Positions 51,498 to 61,540 are shown, counted from the stretch's first letter. The stretch: DNA of 64,000 nt from Jiella flava (GCF_017349315.1 NZ_JAFMPP010000006.1:1-64000); one strand, 5' to 3'. Made by a program: numbers and translations. The notes: generated by a model from the sequence alone, not told the origin.

Positions 51498-53012
51498 ATG
51501 GCAAAGAGTGCACTCGACAAGGATCTGGAGAAGGTCGCCCAGCTGAAAAAGGCCGCCCAGAGCACCGGGCGATCCTTTGCCGTTCCGGGGCTCGCTATCG
51601 TCTTCCTGCTCGGCGCGATGGTGCTCGGCGCCTTGTCCTTCGGCAGCGGCCCGCTTTCCTATCTGGTGATCCTCGCGTCGCTGATCGCCGGCTATATGGC
51701 GCTCAATGTCGGCGCCAACGACGTCGCCAACAACATGGGCCCGGCAGTTGGCAGCCGGGCGCTGACGCTGGCCGGCGCGCTGGCGATTGCCGCGGTTTGC
51801 GAGGCTGCCGGCGCGATCATCGCCGGCGGCAACGTGGTCGGCACGATCTCCCACAACCTCGTCAATCCCGGCACGGTCCTGGACGCCAAGAACTTTATCC
51901 TCGTCATGATGTCGTCCTTCCTCGCCGCAGGCATCTGGACGCATCTTGCCAATTTCCTCGGCGCGCCGGTTTCCACCACCCACGCGATCGTCGGCGGCGT
52001 TGTCGGCGCGGCGGTGATATCGGCCGGTGTGTCCGCGGTGCATTGGTCGGTGCTTGGCGCGATCGTCGCGAGCTGGGTGATCTCGCCGGCGCTCGGCGGC
52101 GGCATCGCCGCCCTGCTGCTCGCCCTGATCGATCGGCTGATCGTCGAGCGAGCGGACAAGGCCGCCGCCGCCCGTCGTTTCGTGCCGCTGCTGGTCGGAC
52201 TGATGGCGTCGGTTTTCGCCATGTATCTGATGACCGAGGGGCTGAAACGGATCTGGCATCCGGGCTTTGCCGGCGTGCTCGCTGCCGGCGTCGGCTTCTT
52301 CCTGATCGGCTGGGCGGTCTCGCGGCCCTGGGTCGCGGCGCGCTCGCAAGACGTCGCCATGAACGGCAAGTCCGTCAATCGGCTGTTCGTGCCGCCGCTG
52401 ATCTTTGCCACCGCCCTGCTCTCCTTCGCCCATGGCGCCAACGACGTCGCCAATGCGGTCGGCCCGCTAGCGGCGATCGTCGATGCCGCCAGCGCGGGCT
52501 CGGGGCCAAGCGACACGGTCGCGCTGCCGCTCTGGGTGCTGGTGATCGGCGGTCTCGGCATCGCGGTCGGCCTGGCCCTGTTCGGCCCACGCGTCATCCG
52601 CACAGTTGGTGAGAAGATCACCAGGATGAATGAAATCCGCGCCTTCTGCGTGGCGCTGTCGGCGGCGATCACCGTGCTCGTCGCCTCCGCATTCGGCCTG
52701 CCGGTTTCTTCGACCCATATCGCCGTCGGCGCGATCTTCGGCGTCGGTTTTTTGCGTGAATTCAAGACCAATCGCGGCATTCCCAACCCGGCGGTCCAGC
52801 CGCGCTCGACCTTTCTGAAAACCTCGCACCTCAACCGCACGCCCCGCGAGGCAGTGGAGAACTTTCAAAAACGCGAGCGTCGCCGGCTGGTGCGCCGCCG
52901 CCAGGTCCTCGGCATCGTCGCGGCGTGGCTCGTAACCGTGCCAGCCGCGGCGCTGCTGTCGGCCGTCTTCTGCGTGATGATGAGCTTGGCCGTCGCCGTC
53001 ACTCTGGCGTGA
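51498..53012 (+). CDS. PiT-family inorganic phosphate transporter
   Basis: A 504-residue permease with about ten to eleven hydrophobic helices and the two inverted PiT signatures: GANDVANNMGPAVGSRA in the N-terminal half and HGANDVANAVGPLAAIVDA in the C-terminal half. Matching APVSTTHAIVGG and LPVSSTHIAVGA segments are present. It imports phosphate, usually as a metal-phosphate complex, with protons or sodium. The N-terminal hydrophilic tail (about 30 residues) is longer than in E. coli PitA. The ATG at 51498 lacks a strong ribosome-binding site. The 3' end overlaps the Nudix gene by 14 bp, tail to tail. Confidence 0.93.
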   Translation: MAKSALDKDLEKVAQLKKAAQSTGRSFAVPGLAIVFLLGAMVLGALSFGSGPLSYLVILASLIAGYMALNVGANDVANNMGPAVGSRALTLAGALAIAAVCEAAGAIIAGGNVVGTISHNLVNPGTVLDAKNFILVMMSSFLAAGIWTHLANFLGAPVSTTHAIVGGVVGAAVISAGVSAVHWSVLGAIVASWVISPALGGGIAALLLALIDRLIVERADKAAAARRFVPLLVGLMASVFAMYLMTEGLKRIWHPGFAGVLAAGVGFFLIGWAVSRPWVAARSQDVAMNGKSVNRLFVPPLIFATALLSFAHGANDVANAVGPLAAIVDAASAGSGPSDTVALPLWVLVIGGLGIAVGLALFGPRVIRTVGEKITRMNEIRAFCVALSAAITVLVASAFGLPVSSTHIAVGAIFGVGFLREFKTNRGIPNPAVQPRSTFLKTSHLNRTPREAVENFQKRERRRLVRRRQVLGIVAAWLVTVPAAALLSAVFCVMMSLAVAVTLA

Positions 53013-53472
53013 CCGACTGCGCGGCGAAATCGTTGAGAATCGCTTTCAGCGGCCGTTCGGCGATCAGCCGGCGTGCCTCGGCGATCGTCGCCCAGTGGCG
53101 GTGGCGCTGGCGCATCTCCGGCCAAGCATCGTGCTGCGTCTCGACCAGCAACGGATAGAGCGTGACCTCGACTGGGATCGGGCGAATCCGCTGCTTGATG
53201 CTGTGATAGACGCCGACCGGCCGCGGGTCGACATGGCCCTCGACGCCGGCTTCTTCATAGGCCTCCTGCGCCGCGCTTTCCCACGGCTCCAACCCTTCCA
53301 TCAGGCCGCCCTTGGGAAACACCCATCGCCCGGTGCGGCGCGAGGTGACCAACAGGATCACGCGTTGTCCATCGACGAAGGCGTAGGGAATGCAGCCGGT
53401 CTGCGGCTTCAACACCCGATTATCCAGGTCAAAGGTCGAGCCTGAAAATCGGCGATAGAGCTGTTCGATCAT
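52999..53472 (-). CDS. Nudix hydrolase
   Basis: A 157-residue enzyme of the subgroup related to diphosphoinositol/diadenosine polyphosphate hydrolases. The Nudix box lies in FPKGGLMEGLEPWESAAQ and continues EAYEEAGVEG; the canonical Arg before the first Glu is Gln. It should cleave a nucleoside diphosphate linked to another group. The start at 53472 fits the family N-terminus (IEQLYRRFSGSTFDLD); the longer open frame is discarded. Substrate unknown. Confidence 0.88.
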   Translation of the reverse strand: MIEQLYRRFSGSTFDLDNRVLKPQTGCIPYAFVDGQRVILLVTSRRTGRWVFPKGGLMEGLEPWESAAQEAYEEAGVEGHVDPRPVGVYHSIKQRIRPIPVEVTLYPLLVETQHDAWPEMRQRHRHWATIAEARRLIAERPLKAILNDFAAQSVTPE

Positions 53473-53632
53473 GATCGATTCCTGAACCTGTCGGTAGCGG
53501 CTTACACGATCTGCACAGCGCGAAAATATCCCTCCACAAAAAATCTTCTGCTGCAACACCTTAAGCGCTCTTTGGAGCAACCGTTGCCGCATTGATAGGC
53601 TCGCGATATCATTGCACAAAGCGGAGGACAGT

Positions 53633-53836
53633 TTGACGACCATAGCGATCCGGTCAGCATTGTCCGGAGCTTTGTGTCTCCGCCTCGCGGCGAGTTTTGC
53701 GGCATCCCAGGCGCGGGCGGACGGCTCTGAGACCAACGGCCTGTGGGCGGTCTATGACAAAACGCTGAAAGGCGCGAAATATATCGATCTGACATGCGGC
53801 AAGGCCGGCACTCAGAGCGCCGGCTTTGCTTGTTGA
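53633..53836 (+). pseudogene. truncated N-terminal remnant of a secreted cyclase-family hydrolase
   Basis: A TTG codon at 53633 follows GGAGGA at a 4-nt distance. The frame gives a signal peptide (about 1-29, ending ARA-DG), then GLWAVYDKTLKGAKYIDLT, the usual opening of secreted cyclase-family (kynurenine-formamidase-like) metal hydrolases, where DLTH and the zinc-binding motif follow. Here the match stops after DLT and the frame ends 14 residues later (ending TQSAGFAC). The remaining 200 or so residues of the family, with all zinc ligands, are absent downstream. A deletion is the simplest explanation. A functional short secreted peptide is the alternative. A GCAAGGCCGGC stem overlaps its 3' end. 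Confidence 0.55.
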
Positions 53837-53876
53837 TGACGATGAAAACACAGCCGGATTTCCGCTTCTCCCGCTC

Positions 53877-54296
53877 TTAATCGCCGAGCGTCGTCTTCGA
53901 AGGGGACGTTTCGATCACCGGCTTCTGGCCGCGCTCGTGCGACATCGTCAGCGTCTTGCTCGACAAGTCATCACCGTGGATCTTCGTCTGGGTGCGCGAC
54001 TTCGAGAAGGTTCCGCCATCCTGCGCGCTAGCACGCGACTGGCCATGCAGCTTGTCCTTGTGAACCTTGCTCTTCGTCCGGCTGTCGGTCTTGCCGTCAA
54101 CCGCCGCAGCCGACCCGCCGGAACCAATCGAGGCGGCATAGTCGCCATCGGCGTCAATGGAAGCGCCACCGGTGCCGAGTGTCGTCGCCGAGGTGCCGCC
54201 GGTGCCGACCGTCGAGCTCGAGGACTGCGCGTAGCCAAGGCCGACGCTGCCGGCGAGCAGGATGGTGGCGAGCGCCGTGGTTTGGAGGGATTTCAT
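53877..54296 (-). CDS. small secreted Ser/Thr/Gly-rich protein
   Basis: A 139-residue protein with a signal peptide (MKSLQTTALATILLAGSVGL, cleavage near GYA-QS). The mature part is low complexity: Gly/Thr/Ser repeats (STVGTGGTSATTLGTGGAS) followed by a charged stretch with Lys-His-Asp pairs (KSKVHKDKLHG, QTKIHGDDL). No family is recognised. It is probably disordered in the periplasm or outside the cell. A ribosome-binding site (AGAAAGAAG) precedes the start. Confidence 0.68.
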   Translation of the reverse strand: MKSLQTTALATILLAGSVGLGYAQSSSSTVGTGGTSATTLGTGGASIDADGDYAASIGSGGSAAAVDGKTDSRTKSKVHKDKLHGQSRASAQDGGTFSKSRTQTKIHGDDLSSKTLTMSHERGQKPVIETSPSKTTLGD

Positions 54297-54358
54297 CTTC
54301 TTTCTCCCAGACGTTTTGCCGCCTTGTCTTGTGAGGACGGACTGGCTGGGAAAAGAAC

Positions 54359-54385
54359 CGGACCAATGCGATTGGTCCGATTTTT
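54359..54385 (+). terminator. terminator-like hairpin without an upstream gene
   Basis: CGGACCAAT (54359-54367) pairs with ATTGGTCCG (54371-54379) around GCG, followed by A and five T. On the plus strand no gene lies between it and the cyclase remnant, so it may end that transcript or an unseen RNA. The rest of the 578-bp gap before uvrB contains repeat copy G and nothing else I can name. Confidence 0.55.
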
Positions 54386-54726
54386 CTGTTCGAGAATCAA
54401 TTGGTTATCCGGGCTATTTATCTGCGGTTCATCTTCACTGCGCCGTGCTGGAATATCCCCGAGATCCGACCGCGAAAGGCGGGAGGACGGCCCAAGCGCG
54501 CGCGCCTTCGGCACCGCACCATCGCACCGGGCCGCAATCCCGCCACGAAATGAACTTGATCTCATCGGCCTCATCATCACGCAAGCAGGCTTTTTGCTGC
54601 TTCCATGCACCGTCAAATCGGCCCGACGCTGAGCCGACAGGCCACCGCGAAGGTGACGCATGCGATCTTGCGATCGAGGCAGAAATACCCTGCGCGGCGG
54701 CAGAGCGTCACTCGCGATGAGAACCT

Positions 54727-54822
54727 CGTGCGTCCGACAGGACGCAGGAGAGGCGCTCTCACTCATGGAAGCGATGCATTGGCCGTCGCCGAAAATCGCT
54801 TTCGATTTTCCAGCCGGTGCAT
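54727..54822. repeat. intergenic palindromic mosaic repeat, copy G
   Basis: A diverged copy in the orientation of A and F. It has GTGCGTCCGACAGGACGCAG, GAGAGGCGCTCTCACTCATG, the arm GAAGCGATGCATTGG and the core GAAAATCGCTTTCGATTTTC. It ends about 50 bp before the uvrB start, so it may lie in the uvrB leader. Confidence 0.7.
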
Positions 54823-54874
54823 GAGCCGCGTGCCCGCCTTCCATCCGAGCGCCACGGTCTCTATATGTTCCGCC

Positions 54875-57800
54875 ATGGCTTCCCGACCCCGCAATGCCTC
54901 TCGCCGTCCTACCGCCAAGCCTCGCATTGAGGCTGTGGAGGACTCCCCGTTCGATCCCTCCGCGCCCGCCCGACGCGGGCCGTTGGGCGATTCTTCTGAT
55001 GCGGCAGAGCGGGCGGAGAACGGCTTTGCCGAAGCGCCGCAGGCGGCGTTCGAAGCCGGCACGCCGGTGAACGGGCCGATTTCCGGCTGGGCGGACGCGA
55101 TCGCCAATGCGGCCGAGATGAAGGCCGAGCGCGCCGCCGATGCCGGCGGGAGCGATCCGTCGAAGGCTGCGAAACCGGCGGGTGGGCGCAAGACCGGCAA
55201 AGGCGACGGCCAAAAGCCGATGAAGTCGGCCCGCGGCACGTCGATGGGCGGCACCACCGATCCGAAGAAACGCGCCGCCGCGGGGCTCAATCCCGTCGCC
55301 GGCATGGATGTCTCGCTGGAGGATGCCAAATCGTTGCCCGCGGGCGGCGTCACCGCCACCGTCGAAGCGTTGACCAAGCTGATCTCCGAGGGCAACCCGC
55401 TGATCAAGAACGGCGAGGTGTGGCTGCCGCACCGACCGGCCCGGCCGCAAAAGTCGGAGGGCGGCGTCGCCTTCAAGATCGCCTCGGACTACACACCGAT
55501 GGGCGACCAACCGACGGCGATCGCCGATCTCGTTGCCGGCATCGGCGATCAGGACAAGACCCAGGTGCTGCTTGGCGTCACCGGCTCCGGCAAGACCTTC
55601 ACCGTCGCCAACGTGATCGAGCGCACCCAGCGCCCGGCCTTGGTGCTGGCCCCGAACAAGACGCTGGCGGCCCAGCTCTATGGCGAGTTCAAGGCGTTCT
55701 TCCCCGACAACGCGGTGGAATATTTCGTCTCCTATTACGACTATTACCAGCCTGAAGCCTATGTGCCGCGCTCGGACACCTATATCGAGAAGGAATCCTC
55801 GATCAACGAGCAGATCGACCGGATGCGCCACGCCGCCACCCGGGCTCTGCTCGAACGCGACGACGTGATCATCGTCGCCTCGGTGTCCTGCATCTACGGT
55901 ATCGGCTCGGTCGAGACCTATACGGCGATGACCTTCCAGATGGCGGTCGGCGACCGGCTCGACCAGCGCCAGCTGCTCGCCGACCTCGTTGCCCAGCAAT
56001 ACAAGCGCCGGGATATGGATTTTCAGCGCGGCTCATTCCGGGTGCGCGGCGACACCATCGAGATTTTCCCCGCCCACCTGGAAGACCGCGCCTGGCGGAT
56101 CTCGTTGTTCGGCGACGAGATCGAGGCGATCCACGAATTTGATCCGTTAACCGGCAAGAAGACCGACGATTTGAAGTCGGTCAAGATCTACGCCAATTCG
56201 CACTATGTCACCCCGCGCCCGACGCTCAATCAGGCGGTCAAATCGATCCGCGCCGAGCTGAAGCATCGCCTGGCCGAGCTCGAAAAGGCCGGGCGGCTGC
56301 TCGAAGCCCAGCGGCTGGAACAGCGCACCCGCTTCGACATCGAAATGATCGAGGCGACAGGCTCCTGCGCCGGCATCGAGAATTATTCGCGCTATCTGAC
56401 CGGCCGCGCCCCCGGCCATCCGCCGCCGACGCTGTTCGAATATCTGCCTGACAATGCGCTGGTCTTCATCGACGAAAGCCACGTCACCGTGCCGCAGATC
56501 GGCGCGATGTATCGCGGCGACTTCCGCCGCAAGGCAACGCTCGCCGAATATGGCTTCCGCCTGCCCTCCTGCATGGACAACCGGCCGCTGCGCTTCGAGG
56601 AGTGGGACGCGATGCGGCCGCAGACCGTGGCCGTCTCGGCCACACCGAGTGGCTGGGAGCTGGAGGAATCCGGCGGCGTCTTTGCCGAACAGGTGATCCG
56701 CCCGACCGGCCTCACCGATCCGCCGGTCGAAGTGCGCCCGGCCCGCAGTCAGGTCGACGACCTCCTCGGCGAAATCCGCGAAACCGTCGAAAAAGGTTAC
56801 CGTGTGCTGTGCACGGTGCTGACCAAGCGGATGGCCGAGGATCTGACCGAATATCTGCACGAGCAGGGCATTCGGGTGCGCTACATGCATTCCGACATCG
56901 ACACGCTGGAGCGCATCGAGATCATCCGCGATCTGAGACTCGGCGCCTTCGACTGCCTAGTCGGCATCAACCTGTTGCGCGAAGGCCTCGATATCCCCGA
57001 ATGCGGCCTCGTCGCCATTCTTGACGCCGACAAGGAAGGGTTTTTGCGCTCGGAAACCTCGCTGATCCAGACCATCGGCCGCGCCGCGCGCAATGTCGAC
57101 GGTAAGGTGATTCTTTATGCCGACGCCGTCACCGGCTCAATGGAGCGGGCGATCGCCGAGACCAATCGGCGCCGGGAAAAGCAGGAGGTCTACAATGCCG
57201 AGAACGGCATCACGCCGGCCTCGGTGAAGGCGAAGATCGCCGACATTCTCGACAGCTATTACGAAAAGGATCACGTCCGGATCGCCGCGGGTCCGAGCGC
57301 CAAGGAAGGCGAACTCGTCGGCAACAATCTGCGCGCCCATATCGAGCATCTGGAAAAGCAGATGCGCGAGGCGGCGGCCGATCTCGATTTCGAGCGGGCG
57401 GCGCGACTGCGCGACGAAATCAAGAAGCTCAACGCCAAGGAACTGGAATTTGGCGGCGACACCGGATCCGGCCGCAAGAAAGGCGCGACCGCCGTCGAGG
57501 AGGCCGATCCGATGGCCGCCGCAGCGGAGCTCGAAGAATCGGTCATGGGGCCGGCCTCGGGCCGCTCCAAGCACGGCAAGAAAGCCAAGCGCGACCGCGC
57601 CCCGCAAGGCGACGAGCGCTTCGGCCCGCGCGGTGAACCGCTGAAGCCGCGCGGCTCGGGATCGGACGGAGCACCGGCGTCCTTATTCCGCAAACCATCG
57701 CTCGACGAGATGGGTCCCGGCACCGACACCGCGATCCCCGCGGCGCGCTCACTGTTTCGCAAGAACACACTCGACGAAATGACCGTCGGGCGAACCGAAA

Positions 57801-58054
57801 AGCCCGCCGGCAAGACGCCGCCGACAAAACCCGCACCGCCGAAGGCTGGCACGGCGGCGAGTTCGGCGGACGCGGGCAGCGCCGGGACAAAGACGCAGAC
57901 CGGAACCTCTGCCGCCGGCGAGCGTGGCGCCTCATCTCCAGACGATTCGCCGGCGCCCCTCCGCCGCGAACGCGTCGGCCGCGGCTCTTACGAAGACCCC
58001 AGCGACCAAAAACGCAAACGCCGCCCCTCCAAAACCGGCCGTCCAGGGCGATAG
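54875..58054 (+). CDS. uvrB: excinuclease ABC subunit B, extended at both ends
   Basis: A 1059-residue UvrB, against about 670 in E. coli. UvrB verifies DNA damage with UvrA and loads UvrC for nucleotide excision repair. The core begins near residue 198 ([20 protein letters not shown]). It has Walker A GVTGSGKT (234-241), the beta-hairpin region [20 protein letters not shown], and helicase motifs including DESHVT and [13 protein letters not shown]. The UVR motif for UvrC binding is near 820-850. The first 200 residues are low complexity. The last 210 are basic and repeat the short motif [11 protein letters not shown] / [11 protein letters not shown]. The start at 54875 has no clear ribosome-binding site, so the exact N-terminus is uncertain. 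Confidence 0.93.
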   Translation: MASRPRNASRRPTAKPRIEAVEDSPFDPSAPARRGPLGDSSDAAERAENGFAEAPQAAFEAGTPVNGPISGWADAIANAAEMKAERAADAGGSDPSKAAKPAGGRKTGKGDGQKPMKSARGTSMGGTTDPKKRAAAGLNPVAGMDVSLEDAKSLPAGGVTATVEALTKLISEGNPLIKNGEVWLPHRPARPQKSEGGVAFKIASDYTPMGDQPTAIADLVAGIGDQDKTQVLLGVTGSGKTFTVANVIERTQRPALVLAPNKTLAAQLYGEFKAFFPDNAVEYFVSYYDYYQPEAYVPRSDTYIEKESSINEQIDRMRHAATRALLERDDVIIVASVSCIYGIGSVETYTAMTFQMAVGDRLDQRQLLADLVAQQYKRRDMDFQRGSFRVRGDTIEIFPAHLEDRAWRISLFGDEIEAIHEFDPLTGKKTDDLKSVKIYANSHYVTPRPTLNQAVKSIRAELKHRLAELEKAGRLLEAQRLEQRTRFDIEMIEATGSCAGIENYSRYLTGRAPGHPPPTLFEYLPDNALVFIDESHVTVPQIGAMYRGDFRRKATLAEYGFRLPSCMDNRPLRFEEWDAMRPQTVAVSATPSGWELEESGGVFAEQVIRPTGLTDPPVEVRPARSQVDDLLGEIRETVEKGYRVLCTVLTKRMAEDLTEYLHEQGIRVRYMHSDIDTLERIEIIRDLRLGAFDCLVGINLLREGLDIPECGLVAILDADKEGFLRSETSLIQTIGRAARNVDGKVILYADAVTGSMERAIAETNRRREKQEVYNAENGITPASVKAKIADILDSYYEKDHVRIAAGPSAKEGELVGNNLRAHIEHLEKQMREAAADLDFERAARLRDEIKKLNAKELEFGGDTGSGRKKGATAVEEADPMAAAAELEESVMGPASGRSKHGKKAKRDRAPQGDERFGPRGEPLKPRGSGSDGAPASLFRKPSLDEMGPGTDTAIPAARSLFRKNTLDEMTVGRTEKPAGKTPPTKPAPPKAGTAASSADAGSAGTKTQTGTSAAGERGASSPDDSPAPLRRERVGRGSYEDPSDQKRKRRPSKTGRPGR

Positions 58055-58535
58055 AGAGGGCAGACGCGAGGCCAGGGCTTCCGATGGGCGGGCCGTGCGT
58101 CGTTCTCGTTTCGTCGGACCCGCAAAACGGCCGGCCAATCAGCCGCCAAAGATCGGCACTGGGAATAGAAAGAGGTGGAAAGGGAATTGATGGTCGGCCG
58201 GCATTCGCGCGACGGTACGAGGAAACCGCCATTGCACGGTGCCGACCGACCCCCCACGGGACCCAGGAGATGCGGCGGACCTGAGCATTCCATGGGGTAA
58301 CTTTGAAGGTCGAGGCGTCTTATCGAACCGGAACCCTCTCAATTCCTTGATAGAACACTTGCTCAGAACCGACTCAAATGCAACTTCGTCCACCGGCGGA
58401 AAGGTGAAATTTTAACAACAAGGTTAAGACGACGCCAACCGTGTCGATGCTGCCGGCGAACTTTTCCCCAACTGATCATCATCGCCCCCATGCGTTCTTC
58501 GCCGGCGATTGCATCGCCCATGGCGGACAGCGCAA
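58055..58535. other. intergenic region between convergent uvrB and pleD
   Basis: A stretch of 481 bp. A TTAA-N8-TTAA pair near 58413 has one base too many for a CtrA box. No convincing terminator, gene or RNA was found. Confidence 0.4.
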
Positions 58536-59906
58536 TCAGGCGGCTTCGGCGGTTCCGACACGGTTACGGCCGGCGCGTTTGGCGGCGTAGAGCGCGGCAT
58601 CGGCGCGCTTGAGCATCGTCTCGCGATGCTCCTCCGTCCCCGCGCCTGCCGCGGCGACACCGGCACTCACGGTCACCGCAAGCAGCTCGCCGGCGATGGC
58701 AAAGGGGAGCGCTTCGATCGTCTGGCGAATCCGTTCGGCAATCTGGCCGGCGGTCTGCAGATCGGCACCGGGCATCAGCACCGCAAATTCCTCACCGCCG
58801 AAACGACAAACGAGATCGCTGCCGCGCACCGTCGTCGTCAGCCGCGCGGCGAATTCGGTGAGAACAGCGTCGCCGGCATCATGGCCGAACCCGTCATTGA
58901 TGCGCTTGAAATGATCGATGTCGAGCAGCGCCAGTGCAAACCCCTCGAGCCCATCGGCCGCCCGTTGCTGCGCCCGAAATAGACGGCTGTCGAGAAAGCG
59001 GCGGTTATGCAGACCGGTCAGCGGATCGCGCACGGCGAGCTCAATCGTATCCTGCAGCGAACGACGCAGGCCCTCGTCATAGCGCTTGCGCCGCAGCTGC
59101 GTGCGCAGGCGCGCGGCCAGTTCGTTGCGGTCGATCGGCCGAGCGACATAATCGTTGGCGCCAAGTTCCAGCGCCCGGGCGGCACCGGCTTCGTCGTCCG
59201 CCGCCGACAGCACAAGAATCGGCATCAACCGCGTCGCCTCGCCCGCCCGGAGCTTGGAGATCAGCCGCAGCGGGCCGTCGTCTTCGGCCGCGAGGTCGAC
59301 GATTAGAACGTCGGGTGCACTTTTCGCGGCGGAGTCGAGAAATACTTCCGGGTCGGCGAAAACGTTGATCTGGCTTTCGCCGCGCAGCCGGCGGGTGATC
59401 TGTCGGCCCTCTTCAGCCGCCATCGTGAACACCAATGTATGCGCCGGGGCATCGGTCAACTGCCGCAGCATGTCCGCCTCGCCGCCGACCAGCTGCATCG
59501 CCGTCTCGGCGCGGGTGCGCAGCTCATCCGTCGCCCGCTTCAGCCGCGTCAAGCTACGCAATCGCGCCATCAGCGGCAGATCGGCAACCGGCTTGGTGAG
59601 AAAATCGTCGGCGCCGGCCTCAAGGCCGATCAACCGATCCTCGGGCTGATCGAGGGCGGTGATCAGCACCACCGGGACATGGGCGTGGCGGGGAGACGCC
59701 TTGATCCGCCGGCAGACCTCGAACCCATCGAGGCCGGGCATCATCACATCGAGGAGAACGATGTCGATCGGCTTCGCATCCAGAACGGCCAACGCCGCCT
59801 CACCGCTCTCGGCACAGCTGACCTCGTAATATTCGGCGCCAAGGCGCGCAGCGAGCAGCCGGCGGTTAACCTCGATGTCGTCGACGACGAGAATCCGCGC
59901 ACTCAT
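58536..59906 (-). CDS. pleD: response regulator/diguanylate cyclase PleD
   Basis: A 456-residue protein with REC-REC-GGDEF architecture. The first receiver (1-120) has the phospho-acceptor Asp53 in LLDVMMPG. The second receiver-like domain (about 155-275) is an adaptor for dimerisation. The GGDEF domain (about 290-450) has GGEEF near residue 369, preceded by the inhibitory RxxD site in VRGSDLVCRF, so it should make cyclic di-GMP and be feedback-inhibited. In Caulobacter PleD acts at the stalked pole during development. It lies 10 bp downstream of divK, its usual operon partner. Confidence 0.95.
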   Translation of the reverse strand: MSARILVVDDIEVNRRLLAARLGAEYYEVSCAESGEAALAVLDAKPIDIVLLDVMMPGLDGFEVCRRIKASPRHAHVPVVLITALDQPEDRLIGLEAGADDFLTKPVADLPLMARLRSLTRLKRATDELRTRAETAMQLVGGEADMLRQLTDAPAHTLVFTMAAEEGRQITRRLRGESQINVFADPEVFLDSAAKSAPDVLIVDLAAEDDGPLRLISKLRAGEATRLMPILVLSAADDEAGAARALELGANDYVARPIDRNELAARLRTQLRRKRYDEGLRRSLQDTIELAVRDPLTGLHNRRFLDSRLFRAQQRAADGLEGFALALLDIDHFKRINDGFGHDAGDAVLTEFAARLTTTVRGSDLVCRFGGEEFAVLMPGADLQTAGQIAERIRQTIEALPFAIAGELLAVTVSAGVAAAGAGTEEHRETMLKRADAALYAAKRAGRNRVGTAEAA

Positions 59907-59916
59907 TTCGGTTGCC

Positions 59917-60288
59917 TCAAGCCTCGTCGAGGAAGGAACGAATCACTTCCATGAAGCGGTTAACCGAAATCGGCTTGGAGATATAGGCCTCGCAGCCGCC
60001 TTGACGGATACGCTCCTCGTCACCCTTCATTGCAAAGGCGGTCACGGCGACGATCGGGATCGGATGGAGTTCGGGATCATCCTTGAGCTGACGGGTCACG
60101 TCGAGCCCCGAAATCTCCGGCAGTTGAATATCCATGAGGATGAGGTCCGGTCGGTGCGCGCGGGCAAGTTCGACCGCCTCCAAGCCATTGCGAGTCTGCA
60201 CGGTATCGTATCCATGCGCAACGAGGAGATCGCGGAAGAGCTTCATGTTCAGCTCGTTGTCCTCGACGATCATCACGGTCTTTGCCAT
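59917..60288 (-). CDS. divK: cell-cycle response regulator DivK
   Basis: A 123-residue single-domain receiver with the phospho-acceptor Asp53 in [13 protein letters not shown], the acidic pair Glu9-Asp10, and the conserved Lys in [11 protein letters not shown]. DivK signals through DivJ/PleC and DivL to regulate CtrA activity and thus the cell cycle. It is first in the divK-pleD operon, divergent from the DUF3572 gene across 88 bp. Confidence 0.95.
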   Translation of the reverse strand: MAKTVMIVEDNELNMKLFRDLLVAHGYDTVQTRNGLEAVELARAHRPDLILMDIQLPEISGLDVTRQLKDDPELHPIPIVAVTAFAMKGDEERIRQGGCEAYISKPISVNRFMEVIRSFLDEA

Positions 60289-60376
60289 CGCCGATACTCC
60301 CTGCCTCGACCAAGCCGCTATTTTCGGCTACCCGCGTTATCTAAGCGCATTTCATTAAGAATCGGGAATCGCTGCG

Positions 60377-60709
60377 TTGACTTTCCAGAACGACCCCCAG
60401 CGTTGTCCGGCGCGATCCGATCGCCGAACCGGCATCGACCGTGAGGCGGCGGCCGATATCGCCATTGCCGCGCTGGGCTTCATCGCGGCGGATGAAAAAC
60501 TTCTACCACGGTTTTTGGCGTTGACGGGCCTTGATCCCGCGCAATTGCGGGACGCGGCGCGCGAGCCGGGGTTTCTGCCTGGCGTGCTCGACTTCATGCT
60601 GGGCCACGAGCCGACGCTGTTGGCCTTCTGCCAAGCCTCCGGCGTGACGCCGGAGACGGTTCCCGCCGCGCGCGCGGCCTTCGGCCCGTCCGGCGAGACC
60701 GCGCCATGA
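60377..60709 (+). CDS. DUF3572 family protein
   Basis: A 110-residue protein with the DUF3572 pattern: AADIAIAALGFIAADEKLLP, RFLALTGLDPAQLRDAA and PGFLPGVLDFMLGHEPTLLAF. It is predicted all-helical and cytoplasmic, with unknown function. Its conserved position beside divK in rhizobia hints at a link with the cell cycle, which is inference. The start appears to be TTG at 60377. The end overlaps the next gene by 4 bp. Confidence 0.85.
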   Translation: MTFQNDPQRCPARSDRRTGIDREAAADIAIAALGFIAADEKLLPRFLALTGLDPAQLRDAAREPGFLPGVLDFMLGHEPTLLAFCQASGVTPETVPAARAAFGPSGETAP

Positions 60710-61374
60710 CCGCCGCCGCCGCTTGGTCGCATCAGACCGCCGGACCTGACATCGCCAACCTTGCAAAGCACCGCGAGGCCCTGCTGATTCTCGACATCGA
60801 CGAGGTGGTACTCGAATTCATCGGTCCGTTCTGCGCTTTGCTCGAAGAGCATGGAGCAAAGCTGCATCCGGAAAGCTTCCGCCTGACCGGCAATGTCCGC
60901 TCGCTCTCAACCGGCGCGGCGCTGTCCGGCAATCGATTGGACAAGCTGACCGACCAGCTCTATCGCGAACAAGGCGCGCGCCAGACGCTCGTCGCCGGCG
61001 TTGCCGCGGCGCTGAAACGGCTCTCGGCAGACGCCGACATCGTCTTCCTGACGGCGATGACGCCGGCTTTCTATGATCAGCGGCGCGCGCTGCTTGACGC
61101 AAACGGCCTCGCCTACCCGATGATCGCCACCGAGCGGTCCAAAGGCGGAGTCGTCGCCGAGCTCTGCGAGCGCTGGTCCGGGCCGGTGATTTTCGTCGAC
61201 GATCTGCCACCCAATCTCGAGCAGGTTCATCGCAGTGCGCCGGCGGTCAAGCTGTTGCACCTGATGGCCAACGCGGTGTTCCGACCCCACCTGCCGCCAT
61301 TGCCGGCGCCAGCCCTTGCCGGCAAGGACTGGCCACAGGCCGAGACCATAATCCTGCGCTGGCTGACCGTCTGA
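60706..61374 (+). CDS. HAD-like phosphatase-fold protein
   Basis: A 222-residue protein with a haloacid-dehalogenase-type motif near the N-terminus (LLILDIDEVVLEFIG, with DxD at about 30-32), a Thr in motif II (VFLTAMTPAF) and a late acidic motif FVDDLPPNLEQV. The C-terminal tail is proline-rich. It would hydrolyse a phosphate ester or act as a non-catalytic relative. It is translationally coupled to the DUF3572 gene (ATGA overlap), so the pair are probably functional partners. Confidence 0.75.
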   Translation: MTAAAAWSHQTAGPDIANLAKHREALLILDIDEVVLEFIGPFCALLEEHGAKLHPESFRLTGNVRSLSTGAALSGNRLDKLTDQLYREQGARQTLVAGVAAALKRLSADADIVFLTAMTPAFYDQRRALLDANGLAYPMIATERSKGGVVAELCERWSGPVIFVDDLPPNLEQVHRSAPAVKLLHLMANAVFRPHLPPLPAPALAGKDWPQAETIILRWLTV

Positions 61375-61540
61375 GGGCGAGCCGCGCCGCGGGGCATCGC
61401 CGCAAACCGGCGATGTTCTAACGCCAAGCCACCAAGCGGCCTAGAAATCAGCGGCTTCACCATTGCGCGAGCGGCGGAAAGCCCCTCGTTCGATGCTCCG
61501 AAATTGCCTATGATCGGTTTCGTTCTGGCGAAGGGCCCAG

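Noticed and set aside
58405-58430. Possible CtrA box TTAA-CAACAAGG-TTAA downstream of uvrB
   Set aside because: The spacing is 8 rather than 7 bp and it lies between two convergent genes, where a promoter box would have no target.
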